From Chondrosia reniformis (taxonomy: Eukaryota > Porifera > Demospongiae > Chondrillida > Chondrillidae): DNA of 64,000 nucleotides. A model generated the notes under the pieces. That model was not told the DNA's origin. It was given only the letters and a program-made list of their open reading frames with translations, and searched no databases. The stretch covers positions 4,776,501 through 4,840,500 of the forward strand of contig OX359200.1 of the NCBI GenBank assembly GCA_947172415.1, written 5' to 3'. Both the position numbers and the translations under genes were made by a program. Below are positions 20,185 through 33,379 of this stretch, piece by piece (the first letter of the stretch is position 1; the number at the start of each line of letters is the position of its first letter).

Positions 20185-23100
20185 TTAGGGTAAATAATTA
20201 GCCACAAAGTCACTTCTTTCAAGCATTATTACTATATCTTCTGCACTAGGTCGCTTGGTGGGCTTCCCTTTCCAGCATCTCAGCATTACCTCATAACTGT
20301 ATACAGCAGCAATGAATAACAATTACACAGATTACATAGGCTGCCATATATGCAATAGATGTAATCATAGATCTTACATACTTATGATGTAATGTTATTA
20401 TGTAACAGATGTAATGTATCCATGGTGTATTATGCAATAGATGTAATGTATCCATGGTGTATTATACAATAGATGTAATGTATCCATGGTGTATTATGCA
20501 ATAGATGTAATGTATCCATGGTGTATTATGCAATAGATGTAATGTATCCATGGTGTATTATACAACGGATGTAATGTATCCATGGTGTATTATGCAACAG
20601 ATGTAATGTATCCATGGTGTATTATGTAATAGAATCCATGGTGTATTATGCAACACATATAATATATCCATGGTGTATTATGCAACAGATATAATATCCA
20701 TGGTGTATTATGCAACAGATATAGTGTATATCCATGGTGTATTATGCAATACAGTATAGTAGTTTGCTAAACAACATGTAATAAATATTAGTAGCATTAT
20801 ATTTTTGATATATGTACTGTATATTGGATGCCACATTGTACACTTGTATAGATGCACACTCACAGGTCTTCCGTGCAGTTAAAAGGTTTAGGAGGTCTAT
20901 ATTGCTTAGCACACAGTAATGATTTAATTTCCTCATCCTGGAACTCCTCAAAAGGAAATGATCCCAGTGTTACAATCTCCCACATTAACATTCCAAATGC
21001 CCTTTAAGAAAAGGAACAAATTACCAGTATGTATAATAAAGTATATATTATTCTTGCTTACTTTTAATTTGTTATGCAGTTCAACAATTTGAACTTAACA
21101 GTTGCAATTATATATGTATATACTAAATATTATAGTAATCTAAATTTAATTGACAAAGAAAGTATTACAAAAGCTAAGCCTTGTTTTATATAGAAAATGA
21201 AAGTGTAGTTTAAAGACCAGAAATTAAGCAATATTTATTAATTTAATACACTTTCTTACCACACATCTGATAGGCTTGTTCTAGCTTTTCCTTCTAAGAC
21301 TTCAGGTGACAGCCACCTCAAAGGAATGGCTTCTTCTTCAACATTCAGCTTACTGTACTCTGCCTTGAAGAGCACAGGACCAACTCCATACACTAAAAGA
21401 ATGCAGGCAAAGTGTTAATGAAAGATAGAGAAAATATGAATCTGCCTTGTGTTTTGAAGTCATTGAGTACATCAAACCAATCTCATCATATCATAACAGG
21501 TTTGCAGTGATATGAGAGTATTTTGTTACCACATCGAAATACATTTCAAGGCATATGATGTTGAATACATTCACGATAGTTACCGTTAACATTAACTACG
21601 ACAAAGAGGGAAAAGCGGACAAAAGACCAAATAGCAGTAAACATACACAACTTCCTGTCGATTGGGGACAATAGGGGTGACGCCTTAAAGCATCACGTGC
21701 GCCTAGTCCTTTTCCATAGTGGTGACAATATGGCGATTAGTGGGAGCCCGACTACCGAAGGAGCCTTATCAAAGTGGACCAACCCCGTCAGCGGATGGCA
21801 GTATCGCTGGCTAGTTTTAAACAAGTCGGAGTGTACCATCACTTACTATACAGTGAGAATAAGGAAGATTAATTTATAGGCTAGCATGCGAACGTAATAG
21901 GTTCACCAACAAGCGGCTCAGAGAGTGGGAAAACACTATAAAAGTAGTATTAGTTTCAGTCTGTGCAGACATTTGGTCGAAGAGAAAGTAAATTTTGCTT
22001 TGCCAGTTGAAGCAGCTTAAATCGGTATAAAAAGTAATCGCTTGGGATAATCGTAACAATAACACTCCGAGTTTGTATACCAACCCGTCCTATTAGTTCT
22101 GTCAGTGCCACGTATACCTAGTGGCGTTTAATTGACAATTACATGTTACCGCTTCGTTTGTTGACCCATTTGCTGAGTAGGTTATCGTATGCGGCCTTGG
22201 ATTGCCGAATGAGTGGAACTAAACTACGTGTTATTATATCTCTCCTTAGTCTCACGAAAAACTGCAAAAGAATTCTCCAAAAGGTGTCATTTCACTGAAA
22301 GTAAGTGCTAACGTTCTATTGTTAGTAAACGTGTATTAGCTAAAGCCCTGTATAGCAAAGATGGTACGCTATCTCGCTTCGACTTCCTTTGTGTTCTAGG
22401 ATTCGACAGTAGTAATTGAAAGCAATAATTTCAATTTCTCCATTCACAGCGAAGGAAAGAAGTACCAATTCCAAGGTATTTTGATATTGAAACTAGGTAG
22501 TCACATCTCAAGCATGTCAACAATATTGTTATGTTTGAATATCACAAAACTGTACTATTCACTTGATTGACTGACAGTGCTTTCAGAGAAAGGTCTTGTA
22601 GATTATAATCCAGAAGGAAGCAGTGAATCATATGTAACAGTTACACAATGTCACTTTGCGGTGTATCAATTATACAATCATGAGACCCAAGGGCGCGAAA
22701 GTGACATTGTGTAACTGTTATACACTCCATCCCTAGGCTTTCCTTGCGATAATGCAAGATTTACTGAGTTTTTAATAGAAAAAGGATTCCTTCTAACTGT
22801 GTCAAATTTATCTTTGGGATGGTACATCCTTCGACTTTTGAGCATTTAAAAACGCAGTTTGGTTTCGTTTCTTTGTCAAACATTTCGACCCTGGGGATCT
22901 TCATCAGTTATCCCCAGGACCAAAATGTTTGACCAAGAAATGAAACCAGAAACGGAGTGTATGTATACATAAATGTGACTCATTGTAACGCGTATTGCAC
23001 AACCAGCTATATACATTACATATGTGTATACATGAATCACTACACTGTTTAACATGACTACATCACATGACTACAACACAGCTAAGGATGAGAGAGAAAT

Positions 23101-26100
23101 GGACAAATGGGTCAGAGCAATAGAAATGAGGAACTCGGGCTGCCATGAAAAGGTGAGCCTTGCACCAGTCACATGCAGTGTGTAGACCTGCCACCAAAGG
23201 CTTGTAAATTAACACAATTGCATGTCACTATGAACAGAGTTTACTGATGTACATATGTATGACATCACTGATAAAGTATCCAAGATGAAAGGTCAATACT
23301 AGAGAATGGACGTTCTTGTTTTGTGGGCTTGATAAAGTCTTTAATGATCAAATATCTGGATATCTTAAGATTCCCCACTAATGAATAGCTAATGATAGTC
23401 ACTTAACTGATGTGCTAGTAGTACCTCCAATGTGTTTATAACTTTTATTATTTACAAGTAATATTACTAAAGTGTGAAACACCATTGACTGGGTCCTCAT
23501 TCAATGCCACAACTTTTCCTAAATATTAGAGTAAGGACTTCTACTTACTGCATCCAACTTATTTTTGAGATGATTCATCTCTCTCAATAATTTTTGAGCA
23601 TCTAGAGATGTATTTTGCAGGTTTTTGGATCTTTAGTCTGTTATGGTTTCTTCAGTAAAAAATAATTGAAAAAGTGAACAATTTTAAAGACTACTTTAGT
23701 GTCTGAGCTCAATCTAATCAGACAACTCATAGTTTATATTAAACTATTTTTGTTTAGCCTGTGTCTGAAGCTTCTATACGTTTATATAGTTGTCTCAGTG
23801 TTCCGTGTGTTATGATGGCTTGCTTGATATCCACTCATTAAACATTGCTAGGTGTGTGTGTATCACTCGTTTGGAACACAAAAAGAGTTAGATAGAATAT
23901 TTACAAGAATCTTGCTTAATTTGACATTCTTCATTTTGTGTAAAATATATAGGTCACAGCTGTGAATATTAGAATTAAAATCAGTTTTTCCAGATTTTCA
24001 TAATTACCACTGGCCATTGGCTGGGCATTGGTCAGTAGCAGCTTGGCTATTTAATATATGCAGTACATACATACATTGTGTATGACCACCATATATTGGT
24101 AATGTTTCTATACATATGTGTTTGTACATGTAGTACATTTGTGTTATGCATTAAGGTGTGTTGGTATGCTAAACAAAGCATAGGAATGTGTTTATTAACT
24201 TAGTGAAAATCATTTTCTGATGGTACTACACATTAACTATTAAACTGGTCTTTCTACATATGCATACCGTGACAAATCAATTTGAGAGGATTCATTTGCA
24301 CTTTGAGTGACATTGTCATTACAATTCTTCCTCATTACATCACCTTAGATCACTGTAGGTAGTGATGAAGGGTATGAATCTACAATGGACACACTGGTAG
24401 CTGAGCTCAGAAGCAGTATACCCGAATGTTTAGATCAAATTGACACAGATGAGGAATATTTTGATGCACACTCAAGTCCCACCATGCCCACACTGGAAGT
24501 TACATCACCACAGTAAGTAGCTTTCTGTACGTATGTGGTATATATACTATATCTGAAGTTTGATTCTTGTTTACAGAGAAACAGCAACTTATTTTTTTCT
24601 TTTGAAAGGATCATCTTTCGACTTTTAGACACTCTAAAAGTTGAAAGATAATCCTTTCAAAAGATAGGTTTGATGCAGTTATAAGATCCTTATTCTATTA
24701 TTTTTTCATTTAAACCTCCTAATAATTTCTTATTTCAATGCTTATCTAAACCTTTTGCACATACGTAGTACGTACTTTCCATGGGCTCATACTTTAATTA
24801 TATTTCTCATATTATTTACTTTAGATTACATTGCCTTGCACTGTATATGTACATATTGTATGTTCCTTGATCCAGGGATGACGTGGCATTTCGATATAAC
24901 AGTACTCCTCGCTCACATAAGGGGATTGACAATCACCTGGGTATGCCAAACACTGTACCAAGAAGAGTCAACAGCGTCCTGGATATTGGTAAGAGTCCTC
25001 AGAGAAATGAACGAAGGGCTTCAGTTCTGTCAGAGAGTGCTTGTCAAGACCGCCAGGAGCTACCAGAATCACCTTCTCCCATAAACAGTAAAATTGTTAA
25101 AGATTTACCTCAAAGCATTGGTAAGTGTTAGAGAGAATTACCACGAGTAAAAATGCTTTTCTTACAATGCAAACAAACTCGTGTAGTGGCTTACATCAGT
25201 TGTACATCAGAATGGCCTAGTTGTGTGACTTCATGAGATAGGAGTGTCATCATTTGTCTGATACACCTGACATTAGTATTAACAATTAACTCTTTTGTAT
25301 GGAAACATAGGAATAGCCTAGACCAATATATTCTTTACATTATAATGAATATTCTACGTACAACACCATTTCATTGTATGTAAGGTTGACACTAATAGGA
25401 AGCTTGTGTATATACGTAAGACCCCTAGATTTAGCACAGAGAGCCAAGGACTCACAAAAGATTAATTAGAAGACAAATATTCCCAGGGTCACTGATGAAG
25501 GATGGAATTCCCAGAAACAGCTGTCTGGCCCAGTGGAAAGAAATAAAAGGAGAAGGAGAAAACTCTTGTATCCTCGTCCAAAGCTCCCACTAGGTTTTGT
25601 CCCTATAGGCTTTTATTCTAAAGTAAATGTGTAGTACGTATATTGGATTGGTATGTTAGATTATTTGTATGTAGGAGAAATAATGTTTTAGCTAATCAGT
25701 ACTGTATTTTTCTTACTGCAGATGTCATTGATGATGAAATTGATGATGAGAAAGACATCAGTGGTAGGTGTTTACCTCAACTGTAACTACCAGTTACCAT
25801 GGTAACTTAATCACCTCTATCCAACTTTATAGAAACTATTGGGGATCATAAGAGTATAATTCTTCATGTGCTGTCCCAACTGCGACCCGGAGTGGATCTG
25901 ACAAGGGTAAGGAATACTTGTCAGATGAGGTAGACCCTTTCATTATCTTTGAGATGGTTCATCTTTGGTCATTTGTCTAAAGACCAAAGATGAATCATTT
26001 GGTGCAGTTAAAAGAAATTCCTATCATCTATGTATGTAACTCATTCACTACACGACTGTTCCTCCTGAGGAGTGACGTGAGGGTCTGGCTATTTGCATGC

Positions 26101-29100
26101 TTTTGGTTGCGTTAGCAGGTGTTTTGTTACACATTTATCACTGTATTACTTTCACAGATTACACTCCCTCCCTTTATTCTCGAGAAGAGGTCACATCTGG
26201 AAATGCTAGCAGATATGTTCTCACGCGCAGAGTCATTTGCAAGGTATGCATATTTAGGGCTTCTTTTAGTGGGTGGGATAAGGGGCAATTGCTTCTTCGA
26301 GAATATTCCCCATTTGAAGTCAAATTGCTGATTTTTTAATAGCAAATAAACAAATTAAACTATGTACATACGTAGATTGCCCCCCTTAAAAAATTTACTA
26401 TATAAAATTGCCCTCCCCCTCCTTTGTGATGTACTTGTACTTGTCTGTTGAGGTTGTATATAAGTACGTAGGTACACAGGTGTAAGATCCTCTACTTTAT
26501 TGGTTTCTGATGCACTGATATGGTATCCAAACGACCACTAGCTGTTTATGAATTCCTTTCTTATTGAGTAACTTGAATTTTGTTGTATTGACTTTGTGTA
26601 CTTTTCAGGAATTACGTACGTACATGGAAATACATTCTTTTAGACATTGCAAAAATCTATTTAGCATATTGTATGTACGTATACATGTATACGTACTTCC
26701 AGTTTCATCATCAACTTACGTACATATGACATACGATTATGCTGTTCTGTACGTACATGCCTACATACGTACTTTGAAATTCTCAAATTTTCATTAGCTC
26801 ATCTCCCAAGTGTTCTGATGATATACATATACATACCTACCTACATACATACGTGTGTAAGTGTTGCCAGTGGAAATCGTAGAAAATGTATATATCGAAG
26901 AAATGGTCATCACATTTTTCTATGGGACGATATCTTTAATCAACCATATCTCCTTCATAAATAATAACACTTTGCTCAAACTTGGTACAAGCGTTCTCTA
27001 AGGTGTTTGATAAGAAAATCAACCTTGGTTGGGGTGCCATTTCCTGTGTTTTCTACTGATGGCACTCACTCATGTGTACATATGTGCGTATGTGGTATGC
27101 AATCAGACACATTTCATGCCACTGAATAAGAGTGGACCCGTTCATGTTGTCTCCTTGTGCAGTGTCAGCACTTATGATGATCCCAAAGACAGGTTGACTG
27201 CTTGTGTCAAATTTTATTTGGGCACTTTCAGTGCAGGAAGAAAAGTAAGAAGTTATTACTCTTAACCCTTTGATTCGATTACATTTTGTGATTTGTGTAT
27301 CATATAGAATATCCTCGTACGTATATCATCCTCGTTTATCATCTTGTATATCATCCTTGTATATCATCTTGTATATCATCTTGTATATTATCCTTATACG
27401 TAATCCTTAAATAGGGTACTTTGGCCAAGAAGCCCTACAATCCAATTCTAGGTGAAGTGTTTCAGTGTTATTATGACTTACCAAACTCATTTCAAGTCCC
27501 GGAGGAAGATTTTGAGAAGAAAGAGGTACTTTTTGTGTATTCTTATAAGTAGGCATGTATTTTGTACTTAATACTGGGAGCCCTGAGGAGTAGCCTGCAC
27601 TGACCAAGTGGCTAATACTATACTATTATTGTACGTACATACGTATTTAGGAGTTGGTAGATTCTGGTCCCGTGCCATGGGCTAATTACAGGAGCACAAC
27701 AGTCCTATGTGAACAAATATCACATCACCCGCCAAGTGAGTACCATCTCTAAATACGTACGTACATACGCATGTACGTACATTTATGGATCACCACGTCC
27801 ATATGTACTTAATGTACATACGTACGTATGTATAAATATGTACAGAATAATTAATCATATGTAAATAATCATTAAATACCAGTACAACTGAGCTCTGATT
27901 AACTATACGTACGTACGTACATAGAGTGCATTGTTAGTTATTCTCAATCTACATAGGTTAATACAATAGATTTAAGTACTCTGCCTTATTTCTATGAACA
28001 CATGTTCTCATACACAGGTTTCCCTTACACAGGTTTCCCTTACACACTCTGCATTTACGTATGAAGTAGTTACTGTATCTCTAAAAAAATTGATAACTTT
28101 TTGTGATCTACAACATTTGTAGTTTCAGCCTTCTATGCCGAATGCCCCTTGACTGGAGTGAGTGCATTGGGTCATATACAAACTAAATCAAAATTCCTTG
28201 GTCTGTCAGTTGGAGTGTACAACATTGGAACTGTCAGCATTTACGACTCTAAGCACGATGAACTTTACATAACACACCCGCCCACTGCATATGGCAGGTA
28301 CGTCCGTAAGTGTATGTGTGTAACGTGCATTTGTTGCTGATCACCATTAAGGCTCTCCCTCTTGTATTAAATGGTGTTTCATTTACGTAGCTGAATATAC
28401 GTATATGATTAAGGTATTGTGCAATAAACAGTGGTTGAAATAATTGACTTTTTGTTTAATTAACATTGGTAATCCACATTCTGCTGTACGTAGTTGTTTT
28501 GGTATGTGTGATGTTGAAATGCAGTTAGTTTTTAGAAACCCAGACTTCAATTTGAAGTAAATAGATACGTACATATACGTATGTATAAATTGAATATAAT
28601 ACAGAAACACAATTTCCAAGGATCCACATATTCAAAATCAGAACCACTCAAAACGTGTTAGGGATGCAGTAAAACACAGATCGCACAGATCAGAGATGAG
28701 GGATGTCAAACAATACTGATATTAACCAATTTGTGCTGGTTGAATATATACGTAGGTCCGTTCTGACGACGCCGTGGATGGAACTAGGAGGAAAAGTCAC
28801 AATGGACTGTCCCAAAACCGGATGCAAAGCCTTACTTGAGCTGCATACCAAGGTTAGACACGTTTACTGAAATCGTAATACTCTACGTATGTATGTTCAA
28901 TGGTGGCTCTTTTCCTGTGTGTGCAGCCCTTTTATGGTGGAAGAAAGCACAGAATAACTGGAGAGTTATTGTAAGTTGTGCTGCAATTCGTTAGCCAGTT
29001 CAGTGATATGCTCCTTTCCACAGTTAAGACTCTCTCTATACCCTATGTAATACAGCTCAACCCTTGATATCAATACCATTACACCAAACACTTTATCTTT

Positions 29101-32100
29101 CTACAGTTCCCCATCAAATAAGAAGCCCTTCTTAAAGCTTGATGGAGAATGGAACAACATTGTCGAATCTAAACAGCCAAACAAGGTCAGCTTAGTTTTT
29201 AATGTTAGTATGTCCTTTCTGTACATACATACATACATACACACTCATTTTATGACAATGTAAATGCTTCCCTCAGGAAACATCGCAATTCTTTGATGCA
29301 CATTCACCGATTACAAGGAAGAAAATTAGGAAACTTCCTGTAATGGAGTCTCATGAATCACGAAGGTTGGTAAAGCTCATTTTCTGACCATGTGCCTCTA
29401 ACCCAAGTCCTTACCCTCACACATCAGGGTTTGGGAACACGTTACCACTTCACTGAGAAATGGAGATGAACAGGCAGCCGGAGACGCCAAACATAAGGTA
29501 CTATACGTGGGTACATTTTTAAAAAGGGTAAATGTACATTCAATTTTTACTACACTGTGAACTTAGGGATATTCTTATATCTGAGTGTAGTCCAACTTTT
29601 TAATATATGTACGTTGAGTACATACGTATATACGCAGATAGTTTCTAAGTGTATATATTATGTACACATACAGACATACGTAAGTAGGTACTTATGTGTA
29701 TATAATGCAACACACACTGGTGGCGTTGACTAAATTGAATGTGCATTGCATACGTATATGATTGGGTTAATGTACGGTGTTAGGTGGAAGAGACTCAGAG
29801 GGAGAAAGCCAAAGCCAGGAAGGAATCAGGAGAGGAGTGGAAACAAAGAGTAAGATATCTGAAGCTAATGTAATAATTGTAACTTACTGGAGGTTAATAC
29901 TTTTCTTTTGTAATAAAATTGTATGTACATATACGTAGGTACATACATATATATCAATCCATCAATTTTATTATCATCATTTGACTCTGGATATTTACAA
30001 TGTCATGATATCAAAGCTGATCAGCTTTAGATCATAAAGTTCCCTATTTCAAATACAACATTTCTCTTTCATTTATTTAGCATTTTGTTCCAGGCAAGGA
30101 AGGAGCATGGGAGTACCCGAATGATTTAAAAAAGAGAATGGAGAAACTTAGGATGTCTTAATATAAATATATTTAACTGTATAGACCAGTCTTTGATATT
30201 TAAACATACACACAAGAACATATACGTATAATTAAGCATTGAATGTGCAGATTTAAACTAAATTCAAATATTTATTTTTTTGATAAAATGCAAGGGATTT
30301 GTGTACCGTGGCATTAATGTCGCTCTGAGCATAGGTAATTAATAACTAACATCTACATATTACGCACGTGTATCTCAGCAAAGAGAGACTTGTGTGTGTA
30401 TAATATAAAGTGACTTACTTGACAGCTTTACTGTCAACTTGTTGGTAACAACACAATTCCTGGCTGCAATATCCCTGTGGATGTAGAAGAATGTAAATTA
30501 ATCTCCTAAGAAAACATTGTCAACTAGACTATCCACATATACAGTATATGTATTCATAATTATTATACATATACGTACATAATAAATAATACAGTACTAT
30601 AATATTCAGTTGTAAGTAACTTGCTATATGATTAGAAACTTATTCTAGCTGCACCAAAGTTATCTTTGAGATGGATCAGCTTTAGTCTTTTGAGCATCTA
30701 AATATGTAATTTTAAGTACAGTCGAGTTGTGTCTTTAGAAGTTCAAAAGACTGAGATGAACCACCTCAAAGATAACTTGCTATATAATTAATAATACATA
30801 TTCATTTTGCATATACGTACCTATCTAACTAACCTATCTAACTTAAACACATTTAAATAATACATATTCATATTGCATATACCTATGAACAACAGATTTT
30901 GAGTGGAGATAAGCCATTCCCCTAGCTGCATTGCATATCATCGACACTAACATGCCACTGGTCAACCTACACATTCAGTTAAAGATATATACATACACCT
31001 CAAGTCAGGCCACTATCTTAAGCACTCAGGCCATACATAGCAGGACATTAAGGTGTGCTTTTAAAATACGTATGTATGTGCATGTACACCATTTCCAACA
31101 TGCTACATCTGCTTTAGAGTGAATTGGCTATAGGGAACTAAACCTAGTGAGAGCTTGGGATGAGGATACAAGAGTTTTCTAATACGTCATACTGGACATA
31201 CGTATTTCTGCACAAGCCGTATTTTACTAGTGTATTGAATACATCTTAGCCTTATTGAAACCCACTTGCAGAGGGTAAGATTCAGTAGCTTATAATTATA
31301 AAACAATAAAGGGTGTAACAGCTTCTCACACATTATTAAGTATTAATTATTAAATATATTATTATATTATATATATAATTATTAAATATATTAAATTAAT
31401 AAGCTATTGATTGCTAACTAGTCCTCACATTGATGCGTTACTTGGTTCTTGACAAGCTAGTAGGAATGACTTGAGGTCACCCTTTGCAGGCAACTCAATT
31501 ATCATGTAATAAGGCAACGTAAAGGAGACAATCCCAAATAAGGATGTTACGTTGTTGTGCTCCAATTTCCTAAGGTCATTAGAGTAGAATGTGTAGTTAA
31601 GTGAGTGTGAGTGATGAATGTGTAGTTGAGTGAGTGTGAGTGATGAATGTGTAGTTGAGTGAGTGTGGGTGATGAATGTGTAGTTGAGTGAGTGTGGGTG
31701 ATGAATGTGTAGTTAGGTGAGTGTGGGTGATGAATGTGTAGCTGAGTGAGTGTGGGTGATGAATGTGTAGTTAGGTGAGTGTGGGTGATGAATGTGTAGT
31801 TGAGTGAGTGTGGGTGATGAATGTGTAGTTAAGTGAGTGTGAGTGATGAATGTGTAGTTAGGTGAGTGTGAGTGACGAATGTGTAGTTAGGTGAGTGTGA
31901 GTGATGAATATGTAGTTGAGTGAGTGTGGGTGATGAATATGTAGTTAAGTGAGTGTGAGTGATGAATATGTAGTTAGGTGAGTGTGAGTGACGAATGTGT
32001 AGTTAGGTGAGTGTGAGTGATGAATATGTAGTTGAGTGAGTGTGGGTGATGAATATGTAGTTAAGTGAGTGTGAGTGATGAAGCTATAAAGCTGTGACAA

Positions 32101-33274
32101 AGTGTAAAGAACCCGTTTCCTTACATCAAGTGGTTAGCTTCTTTAAAAAAGCTTTCCACCAATTCCCTATCATTGGCTGACTGTAGTTCCTGCAAAGAGA
32201 CATTCATATATATACCTCTAAGTTCATACAGCTATGTATGTCTATGTCTACTTACCTTGATCATAGCTCTAGACGAATAACCTGGTCTAATGAGCACCTC
32301 CGCATCCCACAAGGGTCCATACATACACGTACCCATCTGTCGACTCAAGTTTACATTTACCCTTGGCAGCTCCTTGGGACCTACAAGCAGTGTGTGTACA
32401 CAAGTGGAAGAGAGCAAATGCCATGATAAGAGAGAAAATGCAAGTCAGGAGAGAGATTAATCAGAAAACATCCTTCATGTAGGAAGGTAGTGGAAACTTA
32501 AACAGTAAAGAAGTATATTGCATCCATTGGATTAATAATTTTTAATTTAATAAAAATGAACATACGAAGAGGAGGTACCACTTGAGACATGTGTACAGCT
32601 TCTATATGATGCCACGCCCCTTACCTTGGTCATTGACTGTGGTCACTGAAGTGGCCATGGATGCTGCGATATCCGAGAAAGTGGGGAACACGGATGTTCT
32701 CCCAATCGGTCTCTGCTTATCCAACATGAAGCCATCATACGTATCAGCGCCTCTCGGAAGATTAGTGTTTCGGCGTCGCATGCACTTGTGAGAGTATTTA
32801 CCGCAGCAAAACACGCCAAGCAAGAGAAGCGTTAGCAGTAAGAGCCCTACGACGCCGGCAACCACTCCTATAACCCAAACTGGTACTGGTACATCACCCT
32901 GGGCCTAGCACAAGAGGACAAGCGACAACTGACGTAATATGCTTCGTGGAGAAAGTAAATATTATTTCGTATCACCTTGCAAACTATATACCACTTACAC
33001 GAGTCTTTGATATTAATATAACGAACCAGCTTGTCGTATAGAGTTGCAAACGTCCATCGACATATACACACTACTAATATAATGATCAAACGATGCGTGG
33101 GTAGTAACCGAATCGATATACATATATATTTATACGGATCATTCAGGCTAGGTGGATGCGTGCAGTTAGTGTAATACTTTGTACTGCACAATTACGAGTA
33201 CTCCTTACCAAGGCCGCTCTTACTGACGCAAGGAGAATGACTGTCTTCAAATCGAGCATCCATCTTCCGCCCAT
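20185..33274 (-). CDS. PTK7-like receptor tyrosine kinase homologue, probable pseudokinase, complete
   Basis: Exons in transcript order: 33274-33209, 32904-32625, 32380-32256, 32189-32125, 31569-31429, 30966-30883, 30474-30419, 21392-21260, 21001-20864, 20296-20185. All phases agree, giving 399 residues. Exon 1 encodes a signal peptide; exon 2 begins with about 9 residues and then a membrane helix ([20 protein letters not shown]), so there is practically no ectodomain. Kinase domain from about 120: degenerate glycine loop RQMGTCMYG, lysine in RAMIK (157), catalytic loop HRDIAARN (253-260), DFG replaced by MYG (273-275), then PLRWLSPEV and [13 protein letters not shown]. Known: PTK7 family receptors lack DFG and are catalytically weak or dead, acting in Wnt/planar polarity signalling; here only the kinase-domain resemblance supports the comparison. 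The intron 30418-21393 holds an entire ORP9-like gene on the other strand. Confidence is lower for function than for structure. Confidence 0.85.
20385..20755. repeat. Tandem repeat, unit about 32-38 bp, about ten copies
   Basis: The block tccatggtgtattatgcaa repeats through the last intron of the kinase-like gene, with variants (ataca, gtaat). Confidence 0.9.
21730..30161 (+). CDS. OSBPL9-like: Oxysterol-binding protein-related protein, ORP9-like, complete 20-exon gene
   Basis: Exons: 21730-21852, 22250-22300, 22400-22475, 23082-23152, 24349-24512, 24876-25120, 25722-25763, 25833-25906, 26158-26243, 27163-27244, 27415-27525, 27651-27735, 28123-28297, 28756-28852, 28927-28970, 29107-29185, 29277-29365, 29428-29497, 29784-29849, 30081-30161. 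All phases agree, giving 636 residues. PH domain at 10-107 ([18 protein letters not shown]; conserved Trp in DKWVRAI), a linker with a FFAT-like stretch DEEYFDAH (141-148), then the lipid-binding domain from about 258 with ILGEVFQC and the family signature EQISHHPP (396-403). Known: ORPs exchange sterol or PI4P/PS at ER contact sites; PH binds Golgi/trans-Golgi PI4P and FFAT binds VAP. The PH sequence is closest in my reading to ORP9 (SKWTN..GWQYRWFVL), but ORP10/11 cannot be excluded. It lies wholly inside an intron of the kinase-like gene. Confidence 0.93.
22637..22724. mobile_element. Short hairpin element in ORP9-like intron
   Basis: The arms taacagttacacaatgtcac and its complement ending ctgttatac flank a loop of about 35 bp. 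No coding. Confidence 0.7.
22790..22970. mobile_element. Hairpin-family element in ORP9-like intron
   Basis: It carries the ttatctttgggatggtacat block and a dyad (gaccctggggatc / atccccaggacc) flanked by tttcgtttctttgtcaaaca and its near complement. Same dispersed family as 24560-24690. Confidence 0.6.
24560..24690. mobile_element. Hairpin-family element in ORP9-like intron
   Basis: The arms cttttgaaaggatcatcttt and its complement flank a tight loop (gacttttagacactctaaaa). Related to 17590-17760, 22790-22970, 25930-26020 and 30640-30790. Confidence 0.65.
25438..25620 (+). mobile_element. SINE-like dispersed repeat in ORP9-like intron
   Basis: It shares the order agagccaagga, tcactgatgaagg, cccagaaacagctgtctgg, ggcccagtgg and ccctataggctttt with 35335-35545 and 53950-54145. 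No protein coding. Confidence 0.65.
25930..26020. mobile_element. Hairpin-family element in ORP9-like intron
   Basis: Dyad of ttgagatggttcatctttgg and its complement (ccaaagatgaatcatttgg) within about 80 bp. Short member of the dispersed hairpin family. Confidence 0.6.
30640..30790. mobile_element. Hairpin-family element in the kinase-like gene intron
   Basis: The arms agttatctttgagatggatc and the complement ending caaagataactt are about 110 bp apart, with an inner pair around agtcttttgagcatcta. Longest member of the family in this window. Confidence 0.7.
31575..32092. repeat. Tandem repeat, 31-bp unit, about 16 copies
   Basis: Units such as gagtgtgagtgatgaatgtg followed by tagttgagt fill most of the kinase-like gene intron between exons 4 and 5. 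Variants (gtgggtgat, gacgaat, gaatatg) fall in alternating runs, suggesting spread of short multi-unit blocks. Confidence 0.92.
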
Positions 33275-33379
33275 TTTAATTTTAACGATATTCATACATG
33301 CACTAAGTACATTTGTTTACAACATTGACTGCTAGTATAGAGTCGAAAGGTTTTAGTCCAAATATGCACTGAATACGAG

